Source: DAOVXM01 sp963746255
Lineage (GTDB): Bacteria; Chloroflexota; Anaerolineae; Anaerolineales; UBA4823
Length of the DNA: 64,000 nt
Direction of reading: 5' to 3'
NCBI GenBank assembly: GCA_963746255.1
Contig: CAVVAJ010000001.1
Coordinates: 434,001-498,000, forward strand
Positions within the stretch are counted from its first letter, which is position 1. Each line of letters starts with the position of its first letter. The notes under the pieces were generated by a model, which saw only the letters and a program-made list of their open reading frames with translations, was not told the DNA's origin and ran no database searches. Positions 44,958 through 54,600 of the stretch are shown here, in pieces. The translations under genes and the position numbers were made by a program.

Positions 44958-46129
44958 TGCAAATGATCAAAACTAAACGGGTTATTTTCATCGGGTTATT
45001 TGTAATGCTGGCCGGGGCAGGTTCCCTGCCCTCCTGCAATGCCAATGATGCCTACTCAAAACCGCGCTCAGCCGAATTCGTCAACGCAGTTGGAGATCCA
45101 CAAGGTTTTCAGCGTGCCGATCCGAACCGCCAACTTGTTTTCCCGGCCGATCACGGTCCCCATCCAGAGTACCAGACTGAGTGGTGGTACTATACCGGCA
45201 ACTTGACAACAGCTGCCGGGCGGCATTTCGGCTACCAGCTTACCTTCTTCCGTAGGGCACTGCTGCCTGCTGGGGAAGCCCAACCCCGCAGTTCTGGATG
45301 GTCCAGCAACCAAGTATATATGGGCCATTTCGCACTAAGCGATACTGAAACTCGCCAGCATTATGCCTTTGAACGCTTCTCCCGCGGTGCAGCCGGATTG
45401 GCTGGCGCGCAATCGGCACCCTACCATGTCTGGCTTGAAAATTGGCAAGTCCAAGAATCTACAACCGGCCTAATCCAGCTTTCAGCTCATGATGAAGGGA
45501 TTACCATTGACCTCCAGCTGCAGGACCTCAAAGGTCCCGTCCTGCATGGCATAGCAGGTTACAGTCGTAAAGGACCTGACCCCGGTAATGCTTCCCACTA
45601 TTACAGCCAATCCCGTTTGAACACCACCGGCACGGTCACCATCGACGGAGAGACTTTTCCTATCTCCGGAAACAGCTGGATGGATCACGAATTCAGCACC
45701 AGTGCCTTGTCTGCCGATCGAGTTGGTTGGGATTGGTTCGCGCTCCAGATGGATGGTGATGTTGAACTGATGCTGTACCAAATTCGCCGTGCGGATAGTT
45801 CGTCAGACCCGTATTCAATCGGATCATTAATTAAACCTGACGGCGAACTTATCTCAATCAACAATACCCAGTTTGAGATCACGGTTGAGGACACGTGGCG
45901 CAGCCCAGGCAGCGGTACTGAGTACCCATCACAATGGAGAATTCGCGTGCCAACTCAGGAGATCGATTTGTCCATCAGCCCATCTTTCTCAGATCAAGAA
46001 ATGGACCTCTCATACAACTACTGGGAAGGTGCTGTAAACGTTGCTGGGACTATCCAGGGCAGCAGTGTGCGCGGGAGTGGTTACGTTGAGCTAACCGGTT
46101 ATGCCAGATCGTTGGAAGGTGAGTTTTAG
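44957..46129 (+). CDS. AttH/CrtC-like lipocalin-fold lipoprotein
   Basis: A 390-residue exported protein with a lipobox-like SLPSC and two lipocalin-like domains of the carotenoid 1,2-hydratase/AttH family. The block EWWYYTGNLTTAAGRHFGYQ near residue 75, ASHYYSQSRLNTTGTVTIDG in the middle and GNSWMDHEFST are characteristic. AttH proteins occur with LolD-type ABC exporters, as here, and probably pass or modify a hydrophobic molecule. The true carotenoid hydratase activity cannot be asserted. It is the last gene of the operon and overlaps the permease by one base. Confidence 0.9.
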   Translation: MQMIKTKRVIFIGLFVMLAGAGSLPSCNANDAYSKPRSAEFVNAVGDPQGFQRADPNRQLVFPADHGPHPEYQTEWWYYTGNLTTAAGRHFGYQLTFFRRALLPAGEAQPRSSGWSSNQVYMGHFALSDTETRQHYAFERFSRGAAGLAGAQSAPYHVWLENWQVQESTTGLIQLSAHDEGITIDLQLQDLKGPVLHGIAGYSRKGPDPGNASHYYSQSRLNTTGTVTIDGETFPISGNSWMDHEFSTSALSADRVGWDWFALQMDGDVELMLYQIRRADSSSDPYSIGSLIKPDGELISINNTQFEITVEDTWRSPGSGTEYPSQWRIRVPTQEIDLSISPSFSDQEMDLSYNYWEGAVNVAGTIQGSSVRGSGYVELTGYARSLEGEF

Positions 46130-46233
46130 AATCCTCCATAGTAGCGTGTCATTATTCAAAGTATCGCCGACCAACCCGCTATCGATATACCCGGAGTAAT
46201 AATAATAAATCTAATCATGCATGGAGAGCCGCG

Positions 46234-46695
46234 ATGAAATCAACTTTGATCGATTACCAAGATTATTTAGAGGCTGCCCGGATACCGGTACGTTTAGCGG
46301 TTGCAGCATCGGACGGTTGGCCAGTCGTCTTATCGCTCTGGTTCCTTCACCAGGCAGGGAAGCTATACTGCGCAACCCAAAAGACTGCAAAAGTGGTTGA
46401 TTATCTGCACAGCAACCCCAATTGTTCATTTGAGGTTGCCGGAGACCAACCACCATACTGTGGCATCCGTGGTAGAGCCCAGGCTGCGATCAATGGGCAG
46501 CTCGGACCAGAAATGCTCGAGCGCCTGCTGCTGCGCTACGTGGGAAATACCAGTAATGAACTCTCCCAGAGTCTGCTTGCCCGAAAACAAACCGAAGTTG
46601 CGATCGTAATAGAACCACTGAGCATCATGACCTGGAATTTTTCCAAGCGCATGCGTGGTATCCGCTCAGTAGCGTCCCCTTCAATTTGCCCATAA
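46234..46695 (+). CDS. Pyridoxamine 5'-phosphate oxidase-fold FMN/F420 protein
   Basis: A 153-residue split-barrel flavin- or F420-binding protein. The first strand and helix (VRLAVAASDGWPVVLSLWFL), the loop GKLYCATQKTAKVVDYLHSN and CGIRGRAQA are the usual cofactor-contact segments. Such proteins are often electron-transfer enzymes or F420-dependent reductases with unknown substrates. GGAGAG precedes the ATG. It is not in an evident operon; a broken methyltransferase gene follows. Confidence 0.82.
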   Translation: MKSTLIDYQDYLEAARIPVRLAVAASDGWPVVLSLWFLHQAGKLYCATQKTAKVVDYLHSNPNCSFEVAGDQPPYCGIRGRAQAAINGQLGPEMLERLLLRYVGNTSNELSQSLLARKQTEVAIVIEPLSIMTWNFSKRMRGIRSVASPSICP

Positions 46696-46811
46696 TACAC
46701 TTTTTTTTATACTTTTCCCCGTAAGATATATGTGATCGCTGGACATCGACGCTATACTAGAGCCAGGTGTATTCAATGATCAGTTGCATATGCCCGAGAG
46801 GACTCTAAACG

Positions 46812-47611
46812 GTGAATGATACTAAATCAAGAAATTTTAACGAGCACGGACTGCCGCTCTACTTGGATATGCAAGCCGATTTGGGCTACACAAAACACAT
46901 CGGTGGTCTTACCGCAACACAACAACTGCTCGATTTTTGTCAGATATCAGCAGATAAATCACTGCTAAATGTCGGTTGTGGTGCAGGTGGCGCTATTACC
47001 AATATCGCTGAAAATTACCGCTGTTCCGTAACAGGTGTTGACTTGAAGTACAACATGCTGACCAGCGCCCTGAAATGGGCTGAGCGGAAAGGGATTCTTG
47101 TCCTCGGCAGGCTTTCAGCGCAGCCGATGCCCAGCGGCTTCCATTTGCTGCTGGCAGTTTTGATGTTGTCATCTGTGAGTCCGTAAATATTTTCGTTCCA
47201 GACCGGCTCCGGGCGATCCGTGAGTACATCCGGGTTACCAAGCCGGGGGGATTCGTGGGTTTGGACGAGCCCATCCTTCTTGGAGAACCCACCCCACAAA
47301 TCACCGTTGCTTTAGCAAAAGTTGTTGGCCATGCTCTCGAACCACCCAAATTGTGGGAGAACCTATTGGAAGCAGGGGGACTCACCAACCTGCGCAAGAA
47401 CACTTTTTCAGTCGATTTGCACTCGGAAAGCCGAAATCAGATGGGCTACTTCAGCCTGAGTGACTACCTGCGCCTGATCGGTAGGATCCTCCGGAGTTTC
47501 ATATTCAGCCCGTACACACGCAACCTGATCAAGGATGCCACCACGGCTAGCCCAAGCGAATATATGCGCTATATGGGCTATGGGCTTTTTGTCGGTCAGA
47601 AATCGGTTTGA
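46812..47611 (+). pseudogene. Class I SAM-dependent methyltransferase, frameshifted
   Basis: A small-molecule methyltransferase of about 265 residues. The first 98 or so residues are normal, with the SAM-binding motif LLNVGCGAGG near residue 55 and VTGVDLKYNMLTSALKWAE. The frame then breaks between about 47085 and 47105. The other frame resumes with SAADAQRLPFAAGSFDVVIC, NIFVPDRLRAIREYIRVTKPGG and continues to 47611. One missing base explains it. The remainder by itself would start from an internal GTG at 47255 without a ribosome site. Substrate unknown. Confidence 0.8.
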
Positions 47612-47738
47612 TCGAACCTAACACGACGTCCATCGATTTGACCACGACCTGCAAATCCCCATAAAATCACACCAACAAGGCGTAGATTATAGGTTAAGCT
47701 GGGAGTATCAATTCTTTTTGTAAGGTGGAAGGGATTTC

Positions 47739-48053
47739 GTGATGGAGATATGTTCCGCAGCTGTTGTTTTTGGAATGATCGTTATTGCGGTTTTTGCATC
47801 CTTGCTGTCCAACCGCACCGGTGAACCTAGGAGATCATTCTCTCCTTATTCCAGCTATGATCCAGATGAAGTCTTACCCAATGGTAACCGGCGCTCTGAT
47901 TATTATGCCTTCGGTTGGTCGGATGCGGAAATCGAGTGTTGGGGACTGGATACACCCGCGGCACCGGATCCTTGCGTTGCTGGAATTGTAGTCTGGGATA
48001 TGCTGGATGGTGATCTCGATGGTGAATTTGACGCGGATTTTGATTTTTGGTGA
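47739..48053 (+). CDS. Small membrane-anchored acidic protein
   Basis: A 104-residue protein I do not recognise. An N-terminal hydrophobic helix (SAAVVFGMIVIAVFASLLS) is followed by a soluble tail with very acidic character (DMLDGDLDGEFDADFDFW at the C-terminus). GGAAGG lies 6 bases before the GTG at 47739; an ATG follows immediately. The coding potential is moderate: the signal-like start and the strong RBS support it, but there is no family evidence. Confidence 0.5.
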   Translation: MMEICSAAVVFGMIVIAVFASLLSNRTGEPRRSFSPYSSYDPDEVLPNGNRRSDYYAFGWSDAEIECWGLDTPAAPDPCVAGIVVWDMLDGDLDGEFDADFDFW

Positions 48054-48099
48054 AATTTGCAGAGGCAACCCCAGTAAAATGTATAACTATGCGCAATTA

Positions 48100-49020
48100 T
48101 TACAGCACTTTAAAGAGTGTTCGGGCGATTTTCAACGCCTCCTCGCCGACTCGCCCGTGATCCTCATAGTCCCACCACGCAGACAGCACCGCCTGAGCAA
48201 AACCCCATCCGACGATCCGCTCGCGCTCGAAGCCCAACTCTTCCACCAATATTGCTGACCGGCGGTCACAAATCTGCTCTAAATTCTGCTCGCACAGCAA
48301 ACTAGGTTTTACATTGCGCAGTAGCGCCCCCACCTCGTAGGCGGGTTCACCGATAAGCCCTTTTGGATCGATTGCCAACCAGCCGTGTTTGTCGTCTATC
48401 AAGATATTCTCGTGGTGCAGATCGCCATGCAGCAGCACTCCGGGTTTGCTGCTGGCCAGGTATTCCGAATAAATCGTTTCTGCCTTTGCCACTAGGATTT
48501 CTGGGAAGGGACCGCTTGCCCCGCCAAACGCCGTCCGCAGTCTTTGGAACCCCAACCCCCACTTCGCAACTGTCGGGAAGGTATCTAATCCCGGATCGTC
48601 TCTCCATAGTATGCGCATGACATTCGCCGCGATACGGGTCGCTTGATCATCGTCCACCGCTGCTATTTTCAATGTTTTGCCAGGCAGCGATCTTTCTAAT
48701 AACAGCGCCCCTTGATCCGCTTGCGCAGCCAATAGTTCCACACATCCCCGCCCAGAGTAGATATTCAAAGCCTCGATTTCACTGGTCAATTCTTTGTTTG
48801 GGACGCCCAGTTTGAGCACAGCTGGAGTGCCATTAGCGGTTACTGCGCTGGCGATGAAGTTATAACTCAGGTTCGTGTATGGCTTGCCGACCTGTATCCC
48901 CCACAGCCCCTCGAAATATGCGATCTGTTCAGGCAGCTGCTTGATCCACCGCTGACCGTACTCCCCATACAGACTGATGATGTTCTGAACGAAATCGGAT
49001 TTATGCCCCTCGGGGTACAT
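48100..49020 (-). CDS. Aminoglycoside phosphotransferase family protein (APH(6)-like)
   Basis: A 306-residue phosphotransferase of the streptomycin 6-kinase-like group. The catalytic loop is LLHGDLHHENILI, and the DFG-like segment is LAIDPKGLIGEPAYEVGALLRN. The N-terminal lobe contains TPAVLKLGVP. It may phosphorylate aminoglycosides or, more likely in this context, another small metabolite. Its ATG overlaps the upstream hydrolase stop (TAATG), so the two are translationally coupled. Confidence 0.85.
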   Translation of the reverse strand: MYPEGHKSDFVQNIISLYGEYGQRWIKQLPEQIAYFEGLWGIQVGKPYTNLSYNFIASAVTANGTPAVLKLGVPNKELTSEIEALNIYSGRGCVELLAAQADQGALLLERSLPGKTLKIAAVDDDQATRIAANVMRILWRDDPGLDTFPTVAKWGLGFQRLRTAFGGASGPFPEILVAKAETIYSEYLASSKPGVLLHGDLHHENILIDDKHGWLAIDPKGLIGEPAYEVGALLRNVKPSLLCEQNLEQICDRRSAILVEELGFERERIVGWGFAQAVLSAWWDYEDHGRVGEEALKIARTLFKVL

Positions 49021-50000
49021 TATGCTGAGACAGATTGGTTGATAAAATTAATCACGGCCGGCGCAATGCTTTCCTGCTGCGTCACAAAGCAGGTATGCCC
49101 ACCATCTTCCACGGCCAGAAACTGGGCGTTAGGTATCTCACTAGCGGTGAGCTTTGCATCCACGTATGGTGCCAACCGGTCAGCGGTGCTGTGTACAATC
49201 AAAGTTGGCACACTAACATGTTTGAGATTATACGCGGGTAGATTCTGCAGCTGCAGCGTATCATTAACAACACCTGGGTAGCGCTGGCTGACTGTAGCTC
49301 CCGTTCGGTATATGGCATTTAATACCCGCACCTTCTGTGGGTCCCGCAGCACTTCAGCGGTCACATCTCGACTGGCTCCATTCGAGCGCAGCATTAACTT
49401 CAAGCCCTTTCGCGTTGCCAACCACCACGGGAAATCGTGCTCAAGAAAAGTGTGCGGTCCGGCGATGATCTGCCGGTAGCCATATGGTAGCGGCGGCGGC
49501 CGGCGGGTGATCGAGGAGAGCAGCACAAGACTTTGGCAGCGGTCCGGGAAATAACTAGCAAATTGGACCCCGAGGGGGCCGCCTTCTGAAACCGCGATGA
49601 CTACGGCACGCGCGATGCTCAATTCATCCAGCAGTGCCTCACATAGTGCTGCCTGTGCGAGCGGAGACCGGCCGCTTTCCAGCGGTGTGCGCAGGTAGCC
49701 TGGGCGTGAGATCGCGATGAAATGGAAATTCGCTGCGCTGAAGATCTCAGCAATCGCCAAGCCTTGATCATAGCCGCCCAGCGTGCCGTGCAGTATCAAT
49801 ACCGGTACTCCACTGCCGTACTCGGCCACTTCGACCAGACCGCGCTGGGTATTGATCACCCGGCTGCCTGTTTTCAGTGCCCGCAGTGTTGCAGCATGAT
49901 CCTGCAAATATGCCCGGTACGCTATAAGGCTGGCGGTACTCAAAGCAGCCCCGGCGGCGAAATATCCCCAACTTGGAATGTGATCTGACTTTGTTTTCAT
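49020..50000 (-). CDS. Alpha/beta hydrolase with N-terminal membrane anchor
   Basis: A 326-residue alpha/beta hydrolase. After a hydrophobic stretch near the N-terminus (GYFAAGAALSTASLIAYRAY), the oxyanion strand is LILHGTLGGYDQG, the nucleophile is the serine in AVSEGGPLG, the acid is D in HSTADRLAPY and the base is H in EDGGHTCFV. The triad is complete, so it should be an active esterase, lipase or dehalogenase-like enzyme. I prefer the ATG at 50000 with AGG upstream over the TTG at 50018. It forms a two-gene unit with the APH-like gene. Confidence 0.88.
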   Translation of the reverse strand: MKTKSDHIPSWGYFAAGAALSTASLIAYRAYLQDHAATLRALKTGSRVINTQRGLVEVAEYGSGVPVLILHGTLGGYDQGLAIAEIFSAANFHFIAISRPGYLRTPLESGRSPLAQAALCEALLDELSIARAVVIAVSEGGPLGVQFASYFPDRCQSLVLLSSITRRPPPLPYGYRQIIAGPHTFLEHDFPWWLATRKGLKLMLRSNGASRDVTAEVLRDPQKVRVLNAIYRTGATVSQRYPGVVNDTLQLQNLPAYNLKHVSVPTLIVHSTADRLAPYVDAKLTASEIPNAQFLAVEDGGHTCFVTQQESIAPAVINFINQSVSA

Positions 50001-50384
50001 AATTTGCCTGGTCGCCAAATAATATGATACAAACGCGAATTTTTCTATTTGCAGACATAGTGTGCCGCTATTACCCTTCAGAGGTCATGCTCCAGCCGTT
50101 TACATTATATATGCATTTCATTACTTAATCCTGCGCCTTATACACTCTGATCAGCATTCTGGGGATCAAAATCCATTTATGCTTGCCATAAAGTATGAAA
50201 TTAGATATGATTGGTCTAGTAGGCCTCATTCCGAGCGAGATCGCGAGGGGTTGATTTCTCTTCAAGAGTATAGCTTGGATTGAAAGTGCCAACTCTCATC
50301 CATCGCAAGTTAGGATACATATCCTGTCCTGCGCCTGGGAAAAGCGGGCAATTATTACAAATTACACTTATACGGAGGATTTCC

Positions 50385-50789
50385 ATGGCAAGCTTAATCA
50401 ACATTGAAGGTATTGGTGAGAAGTATGCGGCTCAGCTGAAGAAAATCGGTGTTGCCACCACTGCTGGACTGCTCAAAGCCGGTTCGACCCCCAAGGGGCG
50501 CCAGGACTTGGCCGATAAGTCAGGCATCAGCCCGAAACTGATCCTCGAGTGGGTAAATTTAGCAGATCTTTTCCGCGTTAAAGGGATTGGTGAGGAGTAT
50601 TCAGACCTTTTGGAAGAAGCTGGAGTTGATACCGTTCCGGAATTAGCCCAGCGGAATGCCGCAAACTTATTCGCCGCACTGGTCGAGACCAATCAAAAAA
50701 AGAAGCTTGTGCGCCAACTCCCATCCCAAAAACAGGTGGCCTCGTGGGTAGCACAGGCCAAAGAGCTGCCGCGGGTGGTGTCCTACTAG
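50385..50789 (+). CDS. DUF4332 helix-hairpin-helix protein
   Basis: A 134-residue protein with two helix-hairpin-helix-like repeats: LINIEGIGEKYAAQLKKIGV and DLFRVKGIGEEYSDLLEEAG, each followed by a helical hairpin. The DUF4332 group is thought to bind DNA nonspecifically, and its cellular job is not established. GGAGG lies before the ATG at 50385. The longer frame from 50280 has no supporting ribosome site. Confidence 0.85.
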   Translation: MASLINIEGIGEKYAAQLKKIGVATTAGLLKAGSTPKGRQDLADKSGISPKLILEWVNLADLFRVKGIGEEYSDLLEEAGVDTVPELAQRNAANLFAALVETNQKKKLVRQLPSQKQVASWVAQAKELPRVVSY

Positions 50790-50979
50790 GACTGACATAT
50801 CAGCTCCGGGTGAGCAAACGGCTTACAATCCTATCGTCGGATAGCTGAAGGAATTCGTGCTGGCGCTCTGTGCACTGACCAGAGGGCCAGCCCTTTATTT
50901 CTCTTATAAGCTGTAGTATGATTTATCTTGGATCGTGTTCCAGTCCAGTTCGGTTACCTTTCTTTGGAGGCGCTGCTCG

Positions 50980-51789
50980 GTGAGCAACGAGAGTAAAGAC
51001 AAACGAAATTTACCCCAGGGCTCGATATCTCCTTCACTAAGCGGTGAGATTGTGCCAGACCCTGGTCCGCCCGATTCGCTGCGGTCACTATCCAGACTGC
51101 TGGTTGGCGGACTGCTCCTGGGGGTAAAAGGGATGCGTATTAAGCTTCGTGAGTGGGAACTGCAAGCTTCTGAGGCGCTTGATGAATCCCCATCGATTGA
51201 CACCCCATCCGGGGAGGTTTTACCTGCACCAACCATACCGGAAACAAAACTCGACAAAGCACGCTACACGGCGATTGGCATGGTATTCGATGCTGAACAC
51301 CGTTTCAAACACCAGATTACCTCCTTCGGTGACCAGCAAAGCTCCATTTCTAAACGCCTCAAACCGATTAAAAAACGATTGGGATCCAACCGCCTGCTGT
51401 CACCGGCTCGGGTACGCTTCGAGCGTTTGGTTTCACGCGGAGAACAGCAGGTCAACCGCTGGGCAGCGCTAGGTCATATTGAAGAGCAGCGCAGTAAAGA
51501 GTTGGCTAAGATCGCTTTCGATAAAACAAACGATATGTACCTTGCCTATCTTGCAGAAAACCCTGAAGTCCGTGATCTGCTTCAGGCGCAAAGTTCAGGA
51601 CTGGCTTACGAGATGGTTGAAGAAGTGCGCGAACGAACGGTCAGCACCGATACCCTACTCGAAGACAAGGTACGTGCACTGCTGCACCGCGCGCCGCGAG
51701 CAACTTTGGATGCGCCGCCGCCAGAAGTTCGCCACCGGGCGACGACTGCTCGCCCGTCTGAACCGACTGATACTGCCGAAGGCAAATAG
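50980..51789 (+). CDS. Hypothetical single-pass membrane protein
   Basis: A 269-residue protein I do not recognise by family. An N-terminal disordered segment is followed by one hydrophobic helix (RLLVGGLLLGVKGMRIKLR), then an extended, mostly helical and highly charged region (SKRLKPIKKRLGSNRLLSPA) and a Pro/Arg/Thr-rich tail. GGAGG lies 9 bases before a GTG at 50980. It is 35 bp before an RDD gene and is probably cotranscribed with it. A scaffolding or polyhydroxyalkanoate-type role is conceivable but unsupported. Confidence 0.6.
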   Translation: MSNESKDKRNLPQGSISPSLSGEIVPDPGPPDSLRSLSRLLVGGLLLGVKGMRIKLREWELQASEALDESPSIDTPSGEVLPAPTIPETKLDKARYTAIGMVFDAEHRFKHQITSFGDQQSSISKRLKPIKKRLGSNRLLSPARVRFERLVSRGEQQVNRWAALGHIEEQRSKELAKIAFDKTNDMYLAYLAENPEVRDLLQAQSSGLAYEMVEEVRERTVSTDTLLEDKVRALLHRAPRATLDAPPPEVRHRATTARPSEPTDTAEGK

Positions 51790-51824
51790 CACCACCATAC
51801 TCAGGATTATAGAGGGCGCCCAGA

Positions 51825-52409
51825 ATGACCAAGCAAACCCCAGCCAAGATGAATCTACTTGGTTATTATGCTGGATTTTCCAGCCGGTTGATCGCATTCT
51901 GGATCGATATTATCCTGGTCACGATTATTGTCCTTATCGGCGCCGGATTAATCGCCGCTTTCACAGTAATTCTCCCCGTGCCGGCAATCATGGAAACCTT
52001 CAATAATCTGTTCCCAACCATGGGAGGCGGCATCCAATATATCCTTGGTCTATTATCCCTCGGTGTGGTCGGATTTCTCCTCTACATAATCTACAATCTA
52101 CTATTTTGGGCGCTAACCGGACAAACACCCGGCAAAGCCCTGCTCGGGTTGCGGATCGTGGGCAAGAACGGACAGCAAGTGAAACCTATACGCGGTATGC
52201 TGCGCCTAGTTGGCTACCTGCTTGGCATCTTTTCACTTGGATTGGGATTCCTTTGGATATTGTTATCAGACCGTCGGCAGGGCTGGCATGATATCATTGC
52301 TGGCACCTATGTCATCTACACCTGGGAAGCCCGTCCAGATGAGCGCTTCCTGGCCGATCAAATTGCCAACATGCGCCACCATCTCCCTAAAGTCGAACTG
52401 GAAGAATAA
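51825..52409 (+). CDS. RDD-family membrane protein
   Basis: A 194-residue protein with the RDD domain: GFSSRLIAFWIDIILVTIIV as first helix, a second helix near residues 80-100, GQTPGKALLGLRIVGKNGQQ as the conserved loop, and WILLSDRRQGWHDIIAGTYV near the end. RDD proteins are proposed to transport small ions or osmolytes or to bind polymers. It is preceded by an overlapping-operon membrane protein. The stop is TAA. Confidence 0.9.
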   Translation: MTKQTPAKMNLLGYYAGFSSRLIAFWIDIILVTIIVLIGAGLIAAFTVILPVPAIMETFNNLFPTMGGGIQYILGLLSLGVVGFLLYIIYNLLFWALTGQTPGKALLGLRIVGKNGQQVKPIRGMLRLVGYLLGIFSLGLGFLWILLSDRRQGWHDIIAGTYVIYTWEARPDERFLADQIANMRHHLPKVELEE

Positions 52410-52584
52410 TCCAAGTTAGCTGCTGCAGCATATATTAATCACCTCCAAACCAGGCACTCCGTTAAAATATTGAGCTTCTGATAGTCTCCAGCCAAATAAT
52501 GGGCAGGTCACGGGTTGTACCATAAACCGGTAAACCCAGCAAAGTAATATCATACGGCTGTCGTGTTCTCTCCAAGGAGCTGTC

Positions 52585-53745
52585 ATGCAAGGACTCGCCG
52601 TTATCGGTATCGGCCAAACACAAATCGGTGAACATTGGGGGCTGTCATTGCGTGGGCTTGCTGGAAGGGCAGTCTCCGCTGCGCTTAAGGATGCGGGCAT
52701 GCAAACTGTCGATGGCCTATTCATCGGTAATATGCTCTCGGGGACACTTTTGCGGCAGGAGAGCCTGGGCAGTTTGGTTGCGGATTGGGCTGGATTAATG
52801 AACCGCGATTCGTTTAAAGTTGAGGCTGCTTGCGCTTCAGGAGCAGCTGCCTTGCGTGCTGCCATAATGGCAGTAGCTGCAGGTGAATTGAATTCAGCTA
52901 TCGCGGTCGGTGTTGAGAAGATGACCGAGACAACAGGCCCGGAAACCACTGCCGCGCTGGCTACTGCGGCGGACGCGGATTATGAAGCTTTTCAAGGGGT
53001 TTCGTTTGTCGCCCTGAATGCATTGATTATGCAGCGTTATATATACACATATGGTTGGCAGCACGCTGATTTTGCGCCTTTCTCGATCAATGCCCACGCT
53101 AATGCTGTGAACAATCCCTATGCCCGGCTGCGCGATCCGATCAGTGAACAAGCCTACCGCCAGGCACGGATGATCGCGAGCCCGATCAACCTGCTGGATA
53201 CCTCACCGATTGGTGATGGCGCCGCGGCGGTGATTATTTCTTCAACCGAGCACCTGACTGCCGCTCAAGGTAAGCCGATCATCGAGATTAAGGCCTCTTC
53301 CAGCGCAACCGATACGCTCGCGGTCCATGACCGTCGGGACCTGCTCTTCCTGGAAGCCGCGTATAAATCTGCCCAGCGTGCATATGATCAGGCAGGAGTT
53401 GGCCCTCAGGATATCGACCTATTTGAACTGCATGACGCTTTTTCGATCATGTCTGCACTTTCCCTGGAGGCGTGTGGATTTGCCGAGCAAGGCCAGGGGC
53501 CTCGTCTTGCCTTAGACGGGCAGATTCAACTCTCTGGCAGTATACCGGTTACGACGCTCGGTGGCTTGAAAGCGCGTGGCCACCCGGTCGGTGCAACCGG
53601 CATCTACCAGATCGTAGAAGTCGTCCAGCAGCTGCGCGGGGCTGCCGGTCCTAATCAAATATCTGGCGCGCGTATTGGCATGGCTCAAAACATTGGCGGC
53701 AGTGGCGCCACCGTGCTTACGCACATTTTGCAGCGTAAGGTATGA
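52585..53745 (+). CDS. Thiolase-family acetyl-CoA acetyltransferase
   Basis: A 386-residue thiolase-fold enzyme of the SCP-x/acetoacetyl-CoA group. The nucleophilic cysteine is C83 in EAACASGAAAL. The histidine of the catalytic pair lies in ELHDAFSIM, and GGLKARGHPVGATG is the C-terminal glycine-rich motif. The second typical cysteine (CxG near the end) is not conserved as such, as in archaeal/HMG-pathway thiolases. AAGGAG lies 6 bases before the ATG. No HMG-CoA synthase or DUF35 partner gene is next to it. Confidence 0.9.
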   Translation: MQGLAVIGIGQTQIGEHWGLSLRGLAGRAVSAALKDAGMQTVDGLFIGNMLSGTLLRQESLGSLVADWAGLMNRDSFKVEAACASGAAALRAAIMAVAAGELNSAIAVGVEKMTETTGPETTAALATAADADYEAFQGVSFVALNALIMQRYIYTYGWQHADFAPFSINAHANAVNNPYARLRDPISEQAYRQARMIASPINLLDTSPIGDGAAAVIISSTEHLTAAQGKPIIEIKASSSATDTLAVHDRRDLLFLEAAYKSAQRAYDQAGVGPQDIDLFELHDAFSIMSALSLEACGFAEQGQGPRLALDGQIQLSGSIPVTTLGGLKARGHPVGATGIYQIVEVVQQLRGAAGPNQISGARIGMAQNIGGSGATVLTHILQRKV

Positions 53746-53791
53746 GTTGCTTTTTTGTTCAATTGTTACGAAAACCCCGAATTGTAGTTAG

Positions 53792-54586
53792 TTAACATTC
53801 TTTGGCGTTCAGTTTTTCTGCTCGGGTAGCGATGAAGTATGGTGTGTAATTAGAGAGCAGATCTTTTTCATCCGGGCTGTTGCGGTCTTCGTAGAACCCA
53901 CTGATCACAAAACCAGCTGCAATCTGACCACCAATCTGATCATCCAACGTATGGCTGTACTCCAGTGTTGCATCCACTCCGAATAATCGCAAACGCTCCT
54001 TTTCAGTTAGACTTTCCAGGTCCGAATATGGCAAATGGTGCCTTACCTGCAAGATGCGCTGTTTCTCTTCGAGCTCAAAATCGAATAGGTAAGCCCATGG
54101 ATTGGTAAAACCAGAGAGCAGTCGGCCACCGTCTTTGAGCACACGGTACGCTTCTCGCCAGACAGGATTAACTTCCGGGACGAATGTGTTCGAGACCGGG
54201 TGCACGATTAAATCAAAATGCTCATCAGGGAACACTCCTAAATCAGACATGTCACCTTCGATCGTTATGATGGGCAACCCTTCCCGTTCAGCAACCAGTA
54301 CATCCTGCTCCAGCTGGCGCGGGGAGTTGTCGTAGACGGTCACGACTGCTCCAACCGCCGCAAGGATCGGTCCTTGCTGACCACCGCCAGACGCCAAGCA
54401 CAGCACCTCTGCTCCCGCTAATGGCGGGAACCAATCCCGAGGTACGGTCTTCGTAGGCGTTAAGAAGATTCCCCAGCTACCATGCAGTGCTGCAGCAATT
54501 TCATCAGGGCTAACCGGAATTGTCCAGCGGTTGCCGGTTTCAACTTCCTTGTTCCAGGCTTCCCGATTGTGGGCACGAACATCCAT
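53792..54586 (-). CDS. Class I SAM-dependent methyltransferase
   Basis: A 264-residue methyltransferase. The SAM motif is EVLCLASGGGQQGPILAAVG near residue 70, and the acidic loop is TVYDNSPRQLEQD. The motif DLIVHPVSNTFVPEVN is similar to that in family members acting on small molecules. GGAG lies 8 bases before the ATG at 54586. It is downstream of the DUF385 oxidoreductase, whose frame ends 15 bp before this start, so both are probably in one minus-strand transcript. Confidence 0.85.
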   Translation of the reverse strand: MDVRAHNREAWNKEVETGNRWTIPVSPDEIAAALHGSWGIFLTPTKTVPRDWFPPLAGAEVLCLASGGGQQGPILAAVGAVVTVYDNSPRQLEQDVLVAEREGLPIITIEGDMSDLGVFPDEHFDLIVHPVSNTFVPEVNPVWREAYRVLKDGGRLLSGFTNPWAYLFDFELEEKQRILQVRHHLPYSDLESLTEKERLRLFGVDATLEYSHTLDDQIGGQIAAGFVISGFYEDRNSPDEKDLLSNYTPYFIATRAEKLNAKEC

Positions 54587-54600
54587 ATTAAATACTCCTG

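Noticed and set aside
52416..52949. 177-codon open frame antisense to the thiolase start
   Set aside because: Composition is that of an antisense shadow; the thiolase frame explains the region.
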